64,000 bases of DNA from Chitinimonas prasina (GCF_030160395.1 NZ_BSOG01000001.1:524117-588116), one strand, 5' to 3'; counted from the first letter of the stretch, positions 1 through 10,103 are shown. Notes: generated by a model from the sequence alone, not told the origin. Numbers and translations are program-made.

Positions 1-1154
1 GCAGCCTTGCGACCGGTTTCCCGGCCGATTTCCGGCGTCCAGTCCTTGCCCTGCCAATCGATCAGGTGGGCTGGCGCCTCCTTGCTCATACCTTCCCACC
101 ACACGTCGCCATCATCGGTCAGTGCCACATTGGTGAAGATCACATTCTGCTTGAGCATGGCCATGGCGTTGGGGTTGGACTTCTCCGACGTCCCCGGCGC
201 CACGCCGAAGTAGCCATTCTCGGGGTTGATGGCATACAGCCGGCCATCGCTGCCGGGCTTGATCCAGGCGATATCATCGCCCACGGTCGTTACCTTCCAG
301 CCCTGGTAGGCCTTAGGCGGAATCAGCATGGCAAAGTTGGTCTTGCCACAGGCACTGGGGAAGGCCGCTGCCACATAGGATTTTTCGCCAGCAGGGCTTT
401 CCACGCCCAGTATCAGCATGTGCTCAGCCAGCCAGCCCTGGTCACGGCCCATGGTGGAGGCAATACGCAGGGCAAAGCACTTCTTGCCCAGCAGGGCATT
501 GCCGCCATAGCCCGAACCATAAGACCAGATCTCGCGGGTCTCGGGGAAGTGCACGATGTACTTGGTGTCTTTGTTGCAAGGCCAGGCCACATCCGCCTGA
601 CCAGCAGCCAGGGGTGCACCCACGGTATGCACGCACGGCACAAAGGCACCATCCTTGCCCAGCACGTCGTAAACCGCACGCCCCATGCGGGTCATCACAC
701 GCATGGAGGCCACCACATAGGGTGAATCGGTCAGCTCAATGCCGATGTGGGCAATATGCGAGCCCAATGGGCCCATGCTGAACGGAATCACATACAGGGT
801 GCGGCCACGCATGCAGCCGTCGAACAGGCCATCCAGCGTCTGCCGCATCTGGGCAGGCGCCATCCAGTTATTGTTAGGGCCGGCATCAGTCTCTTGCTCG
901 GCACAGACAAAGGTACGGTCTTCCACCCGCGCCACGTCAGAAGGATCCGAGAACGCAGCATAGGAGTTCGCCCGCTTCTCCGGGTTCAGCTTCACCAGCG
1001 TGCCAGCCGCCACCATCTGCGCCAGCAAGGCTTCGTTCTCGGCATCGGAACCATCAACCCAGTGGATGCGATCGGGCTTGGTCAGTGCGGCAACCTTGGA
1101 CACCCATTCAAGCAGGGCGGCGTGCTGTATGTAGTCGGGGGGGGTGAACTGCAT
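1..1154 (-). CDS. pckG: Phosphoenolpyruvate carboxykinase (GTP), 3' end cut by window edge
   Basis: Converts oxaloacetate plus GTP to phosphoenolpyruvate, GDP and CO2 (gluconeogenesis, cytosolic). About 384 of roughly 600 residues are visible, and the C-terminus lies before base 1. The N-terminus begins [10 protein letters not shown]. Seen in order are the PFSMGPLGS segment, the GTP-PEPCK P-loop [13 protein letters not shown] with its class-specific active-site cysteine, and the metal-binding segment [14 protein letters not shown]; all are hallmarks of the GTP-dependent, not the ATP-dependent, family. The ATG at 1154-1152 is preceded by a good ribosome binding site (GAGGT, about 6 bases upstream). 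It appears to be a single gene, with a terminator of the next minus-strand gene upstream of it. The identification is firm; only the 3' end is unseen. Confidence 0.95.
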   Translation of the reverse strand, partial: MQFTPPDYIQHAALLEWVSKVAALTKPDRIHWVDGSDAENEALLAQMVAAGTLVKLNPEKRANSYAAFSDPSDVARVEDRTFVCAEQETDAGPNNNWMAPAQMRQTLDGLFDGCMRGRTLYVIPFSMGPLGSHIAHIGIELTDSPYVVASMRVMTRMGRAVYDVLGKDGAFVPCVHTVGAPLAAGQADVAWPCNKDTKYIVHFPETREIWSYGSGYGGNALLGKKCFALRIASTMGRDQGWLAEHMLILGVESPAGEKSYVAAAFPSACGKTNFAMLIPPKAYQGWKVTTVGDDIAWIKPGSDGRLYAINPENGYFGVAPGTSEKSNPNAMAMLKQNVIFTNVALTDDGDVWWEGMSKEAPAHLIDWQGKDWTPEIGRETGRKA

Positions 1155-1471
1155 AGGGTGACCTCGGGTATGGAATCTTGCATGCCTGTAACAAAAGTCA
1201 GGCAAAAGCGAAAAATCGGCCCGTAATTGTCGCAAATTCAGCGCCATTAGTCGCCAGAAAAGTAGTTACACGGTATCTGACTACATTTTCAGATCGACGC
1301 TTACCGCACCACCTTGATCCAGGCGCCTCAAGCCAGAGAGCGACGCCAACCAAGCGATTGCTCGGTTGAAACTACACTACATTTATCTTATTTAGCCGGT
1401 CATGCATCTGTGGCTGAAATGAAAAACCCCCGGCAAGCCGGGGGTCGAAGGTATTGCAACAGCAGGGGCGC
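1155..1471. other. Intergenic region upstream of pckG
   Basis: This gap of about 317 bases must carry the pckG promoter on the minus strand, but I could not pick a convincing -35/-10 pair. It also contains the terminator of the receptor gene that ends at 1472. No coding region is supported here. Confidence 0.6.
1422..1444 (-). terminator. Intrinsic terminator of TonB-dependent receptor 1
   Basis: Perfect 8-bp GC stem CCCCCGGC/GCCGGGGG with an AA loop at 1427-1444, followed on the minus strand by five T (1426-1422). It lies about 28 bases after the stop of the receptor gene. Confidence 0.9.
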
Positions 1472-4270
1472 TTAGAAGAACTTGTAGGTAGCGCTCAGGC
1501 TCAGATAACGACCATAGGGATTGTGGAAGCCAGGGTTGTAACCGAGCGTGGTGTTGTCAGGATCATAAGGCGCATCGCGATCGAAGACATTACGCAGGGT
1601 ACCGCCTATGGTCAGGTTCTTCACGCCTGTGTAGGTCATGCCCAGGTCAAACGTAGTCCAGGAGTGAACCTTGCAATCCGGAAACATTGCCTGATACGCC
1701 GCAATACCACCACAACCGGTCGAACCGTCGCCGTAGTACCAGCCATCGGTATAGTTGATACGGCCGTTGACCGAGTACGGACCCTTGGACCAGGTCGTAG
1801 CCAGCGTGCTCTTGAGGCGTGGCAGCTCACCTGCCGGTCCGTACGCACCCGCATATTCCACATACTCATCACCAGCAAACTGGGCCTGCTTGTAGCTGAT
1901 CAGGTAGCTAGCATTGAAGTTACTGCTCAGGCGGCCAAACTCACCCAGATTGTTGCGCAGGTTCAAATCCAGATCGACACCCTTGACGCGGGATTCACCC
2001 AGGTTGAAGAACTTACGTACGGTGCTGATGATAGGACCGGTGTTCGGGATGATGTTGCCATTGGTATCACGTAACCAAGTATCCGGATTCTGGTTACGCG
2101 AAATCTGGTCGGCGTAGCGCGACTCACCACCCTCATGGAGTTGGTCCATGATGTACTGCGAGCTCAGACGGTCAATCTCATCCTTACGACGAATCTGGTA
2201 GATATCGACCGTGCCGTTGAAATTCGCCGATGGCGCAAAAACCAGGCCAAAGGTGAAGCTCTTGGACTTCTCGGGTTCCAGATCAGGATTGGCAGCTATA
2301 CGCGAGGAAATGCTGCGGCCGGTAGTGCACTCACCGGTATCGCGCGATGCGGGATCGATGGTGTTGCCAGGCACGTTCGGGAACTTGGAGGTACCGCAAC
2401 GCAGCGGGTCGATGATGGTATTGAAGGATTGCACGCTAGACTTGGAGATCTGGGTCAGGCCAGGCGCACGGAAACCTTCAGCATACGAACCACGGACGGC
2501 CAGGGCACCATTTGGGGTCCATTTCAGGCCAAGCTTGGGCGTGGTGGACGAGCCATAGTCGCTGTAGCGGTCATAACGCACGGCGGCTTCTGCCTCCAGC
2601 GTCTTCAGCAGTGGCAGATTGAACTCACCAAACAGCGAACGCACGTTACGGCTACCATCTGCAGCGGACGACCCCAGGCCAATGAATTCCGCATTCGCCA
2701 AGCGGGCATCCGGCGTCACCTTGATGGATTCGCGGCGGGCTTCAAGACCGACAGCCACACCTATCGGACCACCAGGCAGGCTACCAAATTCGGTGCTGCC
2801 CTTCAGGTCGCCGATGCTGACTTCGGTCTCACCAGTGTAGAGCTGATCAGGGCTGATCTTGGCAATTGTGGCCGCACTGTTATTGCCAAATGGGCGGTAG
2901 CTCAAGTCATTGATTGCGCTCTGCAGCTCGTTTGCCAGCAACAGACCACGAGTGACGGCGTTACGCTCGGCCTTGCTGTACATCGCACCTGCATTCCAGT
3001 CCCATCCAAAGTGCGAGCCATCCAGGCCCAGCACAACACGGGTCGATTCATTCGTCACCGATTCTGACGATGGGATATCGGCAAAACGGTAGCGAACCGC
3101 AACCTGGCGGGTATTGTCCTTCGTGTACTGTTGTGGGTAGTCGGGGTTATTGTAAGGGTTGTCCGGGTGATTGGCGGGCAGCACAAAGGTAAACGACTTG
3201 CGCTGACCATCCGTGGTAAACCAAGTGCTGCCGGTCTGCGCTACACTGCGTGGGTTGGAGCGGTATTCGGCCTCGACCCTGTTGTAGCCGATCTCGGCAA
3301 ACGCATTCAGGTCTTCCCCCAAGGAGAATGATGCGCGGGAAAAGAGCGCACCGGTATCGGACTCAGAAACGGCATCCAGACTCTTGTAGAAGTCCCAGCG
3401 GCAGGTTGTACCGACCTTCATCGAGGTCGGGCAGCGGTTATCCGCCACACCTAGCACAGTAAACGCACCACTACCTTGGGTACGCTCGATATAGTAGTTC
3501 CCAGGGTAGGCCAGCGACGATGCCGACGGATTCAGACGGGAATCCAGTTCGTAATAGGTATCCTTCTTAATCGCATGCGCCTTGCTCAGCGGGGTAGCTT
3601 CGCGATGGCGGTATTCGGCCGACACCATCACATTGAAGCGGTTGCTGACAGGGTCGCCGAAACCTACGGTGAAGTTGCCCGATTGATTGCCAAAACCACC
3701 ATTGAGCGAGCCGCCGCCCGACAAGGAAGCCTGTGCACCTTGGTAGTCCTTGCGCAGGATGAAGTTGATCACGCCGGCAATGGCATCAGAACCATAAACA
3801 GCCGAAGCACCATCCTTCAGCACTTCCACGCGCTCAATGGCTGACAGGGGTATGTTGTTCAGGTTGTAGAGGCTCGATTGTCCGGTATTCGGGTCTGCAT
3901 AGGCAGCAGGCGCCATGCGACGACCGTTCACCAGCACCAACGTAGAAGACGAGCCCAGGCCACGCAGGGAAGATGTAGCCACACCCGAAGCAAAGCCAGA
4001 ACCCGAATCCAAATCATCCAGGCCGCCGGAGCTGATGGCCGGCACCAGCTTCAACAGTTCTGAAGTGGTAGTCACACCAGTTTTACGGATTTCTTCGCGG
4101 CCAATAACCTGTATGGGAGACGCCGATTCGGTCGAAGTACGCTTGATGTTGGAGCCCGTCACCTGGATCTTTTCGACCTTGACCGGTGCCTCTTCAGCAA
4201 GGGCAAACTGGCTTGCGCCGCCAGCGATACCGACAAGTAGCAGCGCGCGTGTAATCTGATTCAGCTTCAT
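1472..4270 (-). CDS. TonB-dependent receptor 1
   Basis: Outer-membrane active transporter of 932 residues, energised by TonB-ExbBD. A signal peptide covers residues 1-25 (ending FALA, then EE). The plug domain follows (about 35-170) with typical segments: KVEKIQVTGSNIKR, SLRGLGSSSTLVLVNGRR, IERVEVLKDGASAVYGSDAIAGVINF. The rest is the 22-strand barrel, with the late segment LKWTPNGALAVRGSYAEGFRAP and a terminal aromatic residue (ATYKFF). I chose the ATG at 4270 because GGGAG lies 10 bases upstream and the signal peptide starts there; a longer frame to 4297 adds nine residues without a better site. This Oar-like/large-receptor type is common in polymer- and peptide-degrading Proteobacteria. The adjacent secreted S9 peptidase suggests peptide uptake, but the substrate is inferred. 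Confidence 0.93.
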   Translation of the reverse strand: MKLNQITRALLLVGIAGGASQFALAEEAPVKVEKIQVTGSNIKRTSTESASPIQVIGREEIRKTGVTTTSELLKLVPAISSGGLDDLDSGSGFASGVATSSLRGLGSSSTLVLVNGRRMAPAAYADPNTGQSSLYNLNNIPLSAIERVEVLKDGASAVYGSDAIAGVINFILRKDYQGAQASLSGGGSLNGGFGNQSGNFTVGFGDPVSNRFNVMVSAEYRHREATPLSKAHAIKKDTYYELDSRLNPSASSLAYPGNYYIERTQGSGAFTVLGVADNRCPTSMKVGTTCRWDFYKSLDAVSESDTGALFSRASFSLGEDLNAFAEIGYNRVEAEYRSNPRSVAQTGSTWFTTDGQRKSFTFVLPANHPDNPYNNPDYPQQYTKDNTRQVAVRYRFADIPSSESVTNESTRVVLGLDGSHFGWDWNAGAMYSKAERNAVTRGLLLANELQSAINDLSYRPFGNNSAATIAKISPDQLYTGETEVSIGDLKGSTEFGSLPGGPIGVAVGLEARRESIKVTPDARLANAEFIGLGSSAADGSRNVRSLFGEFNLPLLKTLEAEAAVRYDRYSDYGSSTTPKLGLKWTPNGALAVRGSYAEGFRAPGLTQISKSSVQSFNTIIDPLRCGTSKFPNVPGNTIDPASRDTGECTTGRSISSRIAANPDLEPEKSKSFTFGLVFAPSANFNGTVDIYQIRRKDEIDRLSSQYIMDQLHEGGESRYADQISRNQNPDTWLRDTNGNIIPNTGPIISTVRKFFNLGESRVKGVDLDLNLRNNLGEFGRLSSNFNASYLISYKQAQFAGDEYVEYAGAYGPAGELPRLKSTLATTWSKGPYSVNGRINYTDGWYYGDGSTGCGGIAAYQAMFPDCKVHSWTTFDLGMTYTGVKNLTIGGTLRNVFDRDAPYDPDNTTLGYNPGFHNPYGRYLSLSATYKFF

Positions 4271-4621
4271 AACTTGTATTTCTCCCAATGGAACCACTGC
4301 TAGTGGTCGTCAACCCTCAGCAGCGAACACACAAAAAAGCCAAGCGACTTCGCCCAGCAAGCAGCGACGTCAATCTCCCTGATGACCCATAGTACCCTCA
4401 GCCCTCCTGGCTTTTGCAGCATTTTCGTTACACATTTCACAGTTTGTAGCGACCACGCAACGAATTTCAGAAAAATCTAATATCAGTGCCAAGTACCCTG
4501 ACAAGCCTAGACAACTGAAGAGCGGGCAATATCACCTACTGCCCTCGGAGCTCGAGTCTGCGGTGCCCGCAAAAGCGAAAGCCCCGGTCACAAACCGGGG
4601 CTTTTTCGTTACACGTGCAAC
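4271..4621. other. Intergenic region upstream of TonB-dependent receptor 1
   Basis: About 350 bases separate the receptor start from the end of the peptidase gene. The right part holds the peptidase terminator (4581-4606) and the left part should contain the receptor promoter and leader. No open frame with a credible ribosome site was seen. Confidence 0.6.
4578..4606. terminator. Intrinsic terminator downstream of S9 peptidase 1
   Basis: Stem GCCCCGGT/ACCGGGGC (4581-4601) with a 5-base loop. It has an A/T tail on both sides (TTTTT on plus; TTTCGCTTTT on minus). It sits 15 bases after the stop of the minus-strand peptidase gene and is probably its terminator. Confidence 0.8.
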
Positions 4622-6583
4622 TCAACTGCCTATGTACTTCTTCAGGAACGCTTCGACAGCGGGATAGAACAGCTTGACGTTCTCCATCTTGAAAAAGCCA
4701 TGTCCCTCGTCATCTATCACCAACCACTCATAAGCCTTGCCGTGGGCCTTCAACGCATCTCGCATACGCTCAGCGTGCACCAGTGGCACGCGTCGATCCA
4801 GCGCACCATGTGCAATGAACACAGGCGCCTTGAACTTGTCTGCATTCTGCAGTGGCGAAGTCATCTTCAACTGCGCTTGATCAGTCTTTGGGTCACCCAC
4901 AAAAGCGGCCATGGCACCATGCTTCACATAATTGCTACGCGCATAGTCAGACCACTGCACGTCAAACTTCATCTCAATGTCAGACACACCCACGATGTCG
5001 ACACCACACTTGTAAAGGTCGGGGTCCTTCACCAATCCCATCAAGGTCGCGTAGCCGCCATAACTGCCACCGTAGATACAGATGCGGTTCTTATCGACCA
5101 CACCGCTGTTTACCAACCAGTTCACGCCATCGGTAATGTCGTCCTGCATGGCCAACCCCCACTGCTTCCAGCCGCTACGCAGATGCTTCCAGCCATAACC
5201 GCCTGAGCCCCGATAGTTGGGCTGCAACACGGCATAGCCACGAGAGGCCAGAAACTGCACCTCCGGATTCCAGCCCCAGGAGTCCCGCACACCGAACGGG
5301 CCGCCATGAATATTTACTACCAAGGGCAGCATCTTCTCGGCTTTACCCTTAGGCAGAGTCAAGTAGGCGGGGATCGTCATGCCATCCCGCGCTTTATACT
5401 GCACCGGCCGCATAGGCGAGGTTTTGTCAGCATCCAGCCAGGGAGCAGCCTGGGCCACCTCCTCCATCTTGAGTGTCTTGGTATCGAGCAAATAGTAGCT
5501 ACCCTGATCCACATCGCTTGTCGAATAGATGGCAATCCGTCCATCCAGATCACCAGCGAGATAGTTGATCCTGCCCTTTAGCGTTGCATCCACTTGCTCA
5601 CTGAGCTTGGCCCAAGCCCGGTCAAACCAGTAGATCTCTGGCTTTTCCGCATCCAGCGCCAGACCAATTACCTTGCCCGAAGCAGCGTGTATCAAGTCTG
5701 CATTGCCACCACCGACGTCGACCAGATCATGGGCCAGCAACTTTTCGCCTAGAACCTGAGTCTCCATGTCCAGCGTATGCAAGGCAAACTTACTATCTAC
5801 GCCACGAACAGCCACAAAGGCTGTTTTGTCATCACTGTCCAGCCCCAACACATCCCACTCCCCCTCCTGACCCTCCTCAAACTCCTTTATCAACTTCCAA
5901 CCCTGCTCCCTGGAGGACCGGTGGTAAATCTTGGTCATGGTCAACGTGCGCTTATCGTCCACCAGATAAGCCAAACGTGCTTCTCCTTTGCTATCCGGCA
6001 GGAAGCTAACAATCACGCCAGGAGTAGCAGGATTGTCGAACGTTTTCAGGGTACTCTTCTCCGTCTTGGAGTTGACCACGTAGAGGTCAAGCGCCTTGCT
6101 ACTACGGTCATTATTGACCATCAGCACATTATCCGAGCCATCGCTCAGCACGCCTACCAAGCTATGGCCCGACTTGAATCGCCGCAGCTCAGTGCCATCC
6201 TTGTTCACTGCCACCACGCCCCCCCAGTTCTGCGGCTCGCCGGAGCCAGCAAGGGCGTCTCCCTGGGTAAAAATCAGGCGGTCATTGTTGACCCAAAAAA
6301 AACGTGCGACATCTATCTCCTTGAGATTAGTCAGCACCTTGATCGCCTTTCCCTCCAGATCGATCACCGCCAGATTGCGCCTGTCGTTAACCGGCACCAG
6401 CACCGCCATGCTCTTGCCATCCGGTGACAATTGCATCTGCATGAAGCTAGGCCGAGCAAATAGCTTCTCGATGGCGCTCCAAGGCTTCACTGCAACCTCT
6501 GCCTTGCTATCTGCTGCGGCATTCACTGCAACAGGCGCGACACACAATGCACCCACCAACAGCGCCGGAAAGATTTGCTTCAT
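4622..6583 (-). CDS. S9-family (prolyl oligopeptidase-like) secreted peptidase 1
   Basis: Serine peptidase of the alpha/beta-hydrolase S9 family, 653 residues, predicted periplasmic or secreted. Signal peptide at residues 1-22 (ends VNAAA). Residues ~40-400 form the beta-propeller-like N-terminal half, and the C-terminal hydrolase holds the full triad: Ser507 in GGSYGGYA, Asp596 in ALDRRVPL, His628 in DEGHGF. The oxyanion segment NIHGGPFG is also present. I chose the ATG at 6583 because AGAGGA/AAGG lies just upstream and the signal peptide begins there; an in-frame ATG at 6604 is less likely. It is co-directional with receptor 1 but separated by a terminator, so it is probably transcribed separately. 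A role in trimming oligopeptides for the neighbouring receptors is inferred from context. Confidence 0.92.
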   Translation of the reverse strand: MKQIFPALLVGALCVAPVAVNAAADSKAEVAVKPWSAIEKLFARPSFMQMQLSPDGKSMAVLVPVNDRRNLAVIDLEGKAIKVLTNLKEIDVARFFWVNNDRLIFTQGDALAGSGEPQNWGGVVAVNKDGTELRRFKSGHSLVGVLSDGSDNVLMVNNDRSSKALDLYVVNSKTEKSTLKTFDNPATPGVIVSFLPDSKGEARLAYLVDDKRTLTMTKIYHRSSREQGWKLIKEFEEGQEGEWDVLGLDSDDKTAFVAVRGVDSKFALHTLDMETQVLGEKLLAHDLVDVGGGNADLIHAASGKVIGLALDAEKPEIYWFDRAWAKLSEQVDATLKGRINYLAGDLDGRIAIYSTSDVDQGSYYLLDTKTLKMEEVAQAAPWLDADKTSPMRPVQYKARDGMTIPAYLTLPKGKAEKMLPLVVNIHGGPFGVRDSWGWNPEVQFLASRGYAVLQPNYRGSGGYGWKHLRSGWKQWGLAMQDDITDGVNWLVNSGVVDKNRICIYGGSYGGYATLMGLVKDPDLYKCGVDIVGVSDIEMKFDVQWSDYARSNYVKHGAMAAFVGDPKTDQAQLKMTSPLQNADKFKAPVFIAHGALDRRVPLVHAERMRDALKAHGKAYEWLVIDDEGHGFFKMENVKLFYPAVEAFLKKYIGS

Positions 6584-6638
6584 TACCTTGTCCTCTATTC
6601 TCACAAGACCAACATCTGAAATTTACTCCGCGCCGCGA

Positions 6639-6660
6639 GCCAATAATCAGTCTTATTGGC
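6639..6660. promoter_or_regulatory. Inverted repeat GCCAATAA-N6-TTATTGGC, possible operator
   Basis: Perfect 8-bp arms (6639-6646 and 6653-6660) with a 6-base spacer, 56 bases upstream of the peptidase 1 start codon. The geometry fits a dimeric repressor or activator site, but no regulator gene is in the window. Confidence 0.35.
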
Positions 6661-6719
6661 CGCTGACTCAGGCGCTCTATTCACGCAGAGTACGCCGTAA
6701 ACGCCCCTTGCCTGAACCA

Positions 6720-6746
6720 TAAAAAAACGCCGCGCAATGCGCGGCG
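6720..6746 (-). terminator. Orphan intrinsic terminator upstream of S9 peptidase 1
   Basis: Perfect 8-bp stem CGCCGCGC/GCGCGGCG (6728-6746) followed on the minus strand by seven T and then ATGG. No minus-strand gene lies upstream of it (the next gene, at 7384, is on plus). It could be an attenuator of the peptidase leader or the end of an unannotated short RNA. Confidence 0.7.
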
Positions 6747-7221
6747 ACTGATGCGGAAAAGTATAGCACCGGCACGGTCGCTCGCCATGCCCTCAGCTAG
6801 ACACAGGTGCAGGCAACACCAAGCCAGCTCACTTGCTAAGCGATACTGCATAACCGGCGCATACCTGCCCTTTTGACTGAAAACAGAACCCATCCACCCG
6901 CTTCACCCGGACGTGCGCGCCGAACCCTTACCAGAAAAATGCTGCATGTTGTTGCGAATAAAGTACAGGTGTCATTGTAGGTCCACAGATGCGTTGCCAA
7001 TGGCGAGGCCCACACCATGACCCAGCGCAAGCACCGGGGCACCCGTCACGTCTATCGACTATGAAAAACCCGAGGAAACCATGACCCGCGACCAGCACAA
7101 CTGCACAACCGGCTTTCTGACAGCGCTTAACAACCATGCCCCACCTTAGAACAGCGCATCTGCGATTTCACCTCACAATCGTCGCTCCCCACTTCATCAT
7201 CATGCCGGACACTTACATCTT

Positions 7222-7238
7222 ATAAATGTTTCATTTAT
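7222..7238. promoter_or_regulatory. ATAAATG-TTT-CATTTAT palindrome, possible operator of receptor 2
   Basis: Perfect 7-bp arms with a 3-base centre in an AT-rich patch about 146 bases upstream of receptor 2. It may overlap the promoter. Function not shown. Confidence 0.3.
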
Positions 7239-7383
7239 GACACACCACTCATCAGCATGGCGAAAGACACACCCCCTCCCGCCAATGCAATGATAGATTC
7301 GAGGGTTTTCGGCTAAACAACGAGCGCCAATTCAGCGCCTCGGGATATAGACGCCGCATGCCCCTGGAGAGAAGTTACCACCT

Positions 7384-10083
7384 ATGAAGTTCAGCAAACT
7401 GACAATTGCAATGGCCAGCATCGGCCTTTGCGTAGCCGCCACCGCAGCCGAAGAAGCCGCACCACCAAAAGTCGAACGGATCGAAGTCACCGGCTCCAAC
7501 ATCCGCCGCGCAGCGATTGAAGGCCCCTCGCCCGTCCAAACCATCCGCAAGGAAGAGATCGAGGCGTCGGGTGCCTCGACCGTGGTCGAACTGATGAGCC
7601 TCCTGCCCAGCGTGACCGGCTTCTTCTCCGGCAGCTCGTCCAACTCATTCGCACAAGGCGCTGCTGCCGCATCGCTGCGCGGCCTGGGTGAGAAGAACGT
7701 GCTGGTACTGCTGAACGGTCGCCGCCTAGTCAATTACGGCTACGCCTCCGGTATTGATTCGAGCTTCGTCGACCTTAACGCCATCCCGCTGGCCGCCATC
7801 GAGCAGGTAGAAGTCCTGCGTGACGGCGCCTCGGCAATCTATGGCTCGGATGCCGTAGCCGGTGTAATCAACTTCAAAACCAAGCGCAACTATCAAGGCC
7901 TTGAACTGAGCGGGCGTTATGGCCAGCACATTGATGGTGGCGGCCAAGAGCACTCGACCTCGATTTCTGCCGGCTTCGGTAACCTGACCAGTGACCGCTA
8001 CAACGTGCTGGTAACCGCCGACCTGTTCCAACGCGAGCCCACCTTTAACCGCGATCACAAGTACACCAAGTCAAGTGATTTCCGCCCCTACGGCGGCACC
8101 GACACCCGTGTAACCACGGCCTTCCCCGGCACCTTTGAGTTTGTTAACTACGCCCTGAAGCGGCAAGGCATGGACGGTTGTCAGGGCTCTGTCGAGCGCG
8201 ATACCCGCGGTGACTGGGCTTGCCGCACCGAGAACGCTGCCTTCACGCAATCGATTCCTCGCACCACCCGTACTGGCATGTCCAGCATCATCAGCTTCGC
8301 CTTGACGCCGGATACCACGCTGTTCAGCGAATTGGCATTCAACCGCAACGTTACTGACTACGAGAGCGGCTTTGCCAGCATAGGCTCGTTCACCAGCGGC
8401 AACACGACTGGCGCCAACCGCCAGGTCCGCTTTGGCAATGCAGCCTATCCCACCTCTCTTCCAGTTCGTTACATCGACGACGCAGGTGTAGAGCAAATCG
8501 ACCGTGTCAACCCTGCAACAGATCTCAACCGCACCCCGCTGTATGTTTTCCGCTCGGTGTATGAAGCCGGCCAGGTTCGCGAAGAGACCACTTCTGATAC
8601 TTCGCGCGCCGTGTTCGGCGTGAAGGGCAACCTGGGCGACTGGGATTACGAGACTTCGGTTGGCTACGGCAAGAACAAGGTCACCACCATCGAGAGCGGC
8701 AAACTCAAGACCGACGCCATCACCGACGCCTATGTCAATGGCGGCTACAACCCGTTCAAACTGTGGAATGATGCCGCCGACGTACAGAAGCTGCTGACCA
8801 CCACCAACCGCACTGCTGAGTCCGAGCTGCTGAGCGCTGAACTCAAAGCCAGCAATAGCGAGCTGTTCAACCTGATGGATAGCCCGGTCGGTTTTGCCTG
8901 GGGCCTGCAAGCCTACAAGGATTCGATCAAAGACACCCCGGACGCGCAGACCATTGCCGGCAACATCGAGAATCAGGGCGCAACTGCAGTCCGCGGCGAT
9001 CGTCGTGTGGTCTCGGTTTACGGTGAACTGGCGCTGAACCCCATCAAGCAACTGGAAATTCAGCTGGCCTTGCGCCACGACCGTTACAGCGACTTCGGCG
9101 GCACCACCAATCCCAAGTTCTCGTTCGCTTTCCGTCCGATGCAGGAAGTTCTTCTGCGGGGTACTGCCACTACCTCGTTCAAGGCACCGACACTGCCACA
9201 GCTGTACATGGCCGAATCGACCGCCTACCTGACGGTTGCCGACTGGGTCCGCTGCGGCCCGCTCGGCTACGGGCCAGGTGAGTGCCAATACTCCTCGCGC
9301 TTGAAGATTCAATCGAATCCCAACCTCAAGCCGGAAGAGTCGAAGAACTTCGCCTTTGGCGTCGTCCTGTCGCCCACCCGCAATCTGACCACCAGCCTCG
9401 ATTGGTACCTGATCAAACAGAAGAACACCATCGAAACGCTCAATGCCCAGTACATTCTGGACAATGAGTACAACGCTGACGGCACCAAGAACCCGACGTA
9501 TGCCAACCTGATTGAGCGTTCGCCGCGTAACCCGGCTCTGGAAGCCCAGTACCCCGGCCTGAAGGATGGTCGCCTGATCGGCCAGACCGTACCTTACCTA
9601 AACGTCGGCAAGCAGAACGTCAGTGGCTTGGACTGGGGTGTCAACTACTCCTTCCAGTTGCTGAATCTGGGCCGCCTGAGCATAGGCAACCAGTACAGCC
9701 GGCTGCTGAAGCTGGACAAGTCCGACATTCCGTCCGAGGCACCGCGCTCGCGCCTGAACGACAACTACAACCCGGGATGGCGTAACTCGCTGAACATTGA
9801 ACTCGCTAGCGGCGCCTGGACCTACGACACCACGACACGTACCGTGGCAGGCACCTATGACATGGAAGACATCCTGAATCTGGATGCCAGCACCCCACGT
9901 CTGCCCAGCTACACCACTGTCGACCTGAACGTAGGTTACAAGGGCATCAAGAACACGGTGTTCAACTTCGGCATTTCAAACCTGTTCGATCGTGCACCTC
10001 GCTTCTCCACCGATGCCGATGAGTTCCAGGATTCGACTACGGGCCGCTTCGCCTACGCTTCGCTCCGCTATACCTTCAAGTAA
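7384..10083 (+). CDS. TonB-dependent receptor 2
   Basis: Outer-membrane TonB-dependent transporter, 899 residues. Signal peptide at residues 1-22 (MKFSKLTIAM to TAAEE). The plug domain includes VERIEVTGSNIRR, SLRGLGEKNVLVLLNGRR and IEQVEVLRDGASAIYGSDAVAGVINF; the barrel includes LRHDRYSDFGGTTNPKFSF and ends YASLRYTFK. The ATG at 7384 has GGAGAG upstream. It belongs to the same large-receptor family as receptors 1 and 3 but diverges in the extracellular loops, where cysteines (e.g. in DGCQGS, DWACRT, VRCGPLG, GECQYS) probably form disulfides. Its own terminator follows at 10104. The ligand is unknown; peptides are inferred from the flanking peptidases. Confidence 0.93.
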   Translation: MKFSKLTIAMASIGLCVAATAAEEAAPPKVERIEVTGSNIRRAAIEGPSPVQTIRKEEIEASGASTVVELMSLLPSVTGFFSGSSSNSFAQGAAAASLRGLGEKNVLVLLNGRRLVNYGYASGIDSSFVDLNAIPLAAIEQVEVLRDGASAIYGSDAVAGVINFKTKRNYQGLELSGRYGQHIDGGGQEHSTSISAGFGNLTSDRYNVLVTADLFQREPTFNRDHKYTKSSDFRPYGGTDTRVTTAFPGTFEFVNYALKRQGMDGCQGSVERDTRGDWACRTENAAFTQSIPRTTRTGMSSIISFALTPDTTLFSELAFNRNVTDYESGFASIGSFTSGNTTGANRQVRFGNAAYPTSLPVRYIDDAGVEQIDRVNPATDLNRTPLYVFRSVYEAGQVREETTSDTSRAVFGVKGNLGDWDYETSVGYGKNKVTTIESGKLKTDAITDAYVNGGYNPFKLWNDAADVQKLLTTTNRTAESELLSAELKASNSELFNLMDSPVGFAWGLQAYKDSIKDTPDAQTIAGNIENQGATAVRGDRRVVSVYGELALNPIKQLEIQLALRHDRYSDFGGTTNPKFSFAFRPMQEVLLRGTATTSFKAPTLPQLYMAESTAYLTVADWVRCGPLGYGPGECQYSSRLKIQSNPNLKPEESKNFAFGVVLSPTRNLTTSLDWYLIKQKNTIETLNAQYILDNEYNADGTKNPTYANLIERSPRNPALEAQYPGLKDGRLIGQTVPYLNVGKQNVSGLDWGVNYSFQLLNLGRLSIGNQYSRLLKLDKSDIPSEAPRSRLNDNYNPGWRNSLNIELASGAWTYDTTTRTVAGTYDMEDILNLDASTPRLPSYTTVDLNVGYKGIKNTVFNFGISNLFDRAPRFSTDADEFQDSTTGRFAYASLRYTFK

Positions 10084-10103
10084 TAGCGGTCGTCGCAAAA
10101 CTG

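Larger units (their letters stand above)
6584..7383. other. Divergent intergenic region between the two receptor/peptidase blocks
   Basis: 800 bases without a supported gene. It holds an 8-bp inverted repeat at 6639-6660, an apparently orphan minus-strand terminator (6720-6746), a TATACT hexamer on the minus strand at 6765-6760, and an ATAAATG/CATTTAT palindrome at 7222-7238. Promoters for peptidase 1 and receptor 2 should be here. Short open frames in it lack ribosome sites and protein-like composition. Confidence 0.55.

Noticed and set aside
66-725. Plus-strand open frame of 219 codons near the window start
   Set aside because: It is antisense to pckG, whose minus-strand reading has all family motifs.
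2135-3067. Plus-strand 310-codon frame inside receptor 1
   Set aside because: Antisense by-product of GC-rich codon use; low-complexity, basic composition and no ribosome site.
7332-7733. Minus-strand 133-codon frame across the receptor 2 start
   Set aside because: Overlaps the signal peptide and plug of receptor 2 in antisense; no ribosome site.
8071-9312. Minus-strand 413-codon frame inside receptor 2
   Set aside because: Antisense shadow of a gene with clear TonB-receptor motifs.
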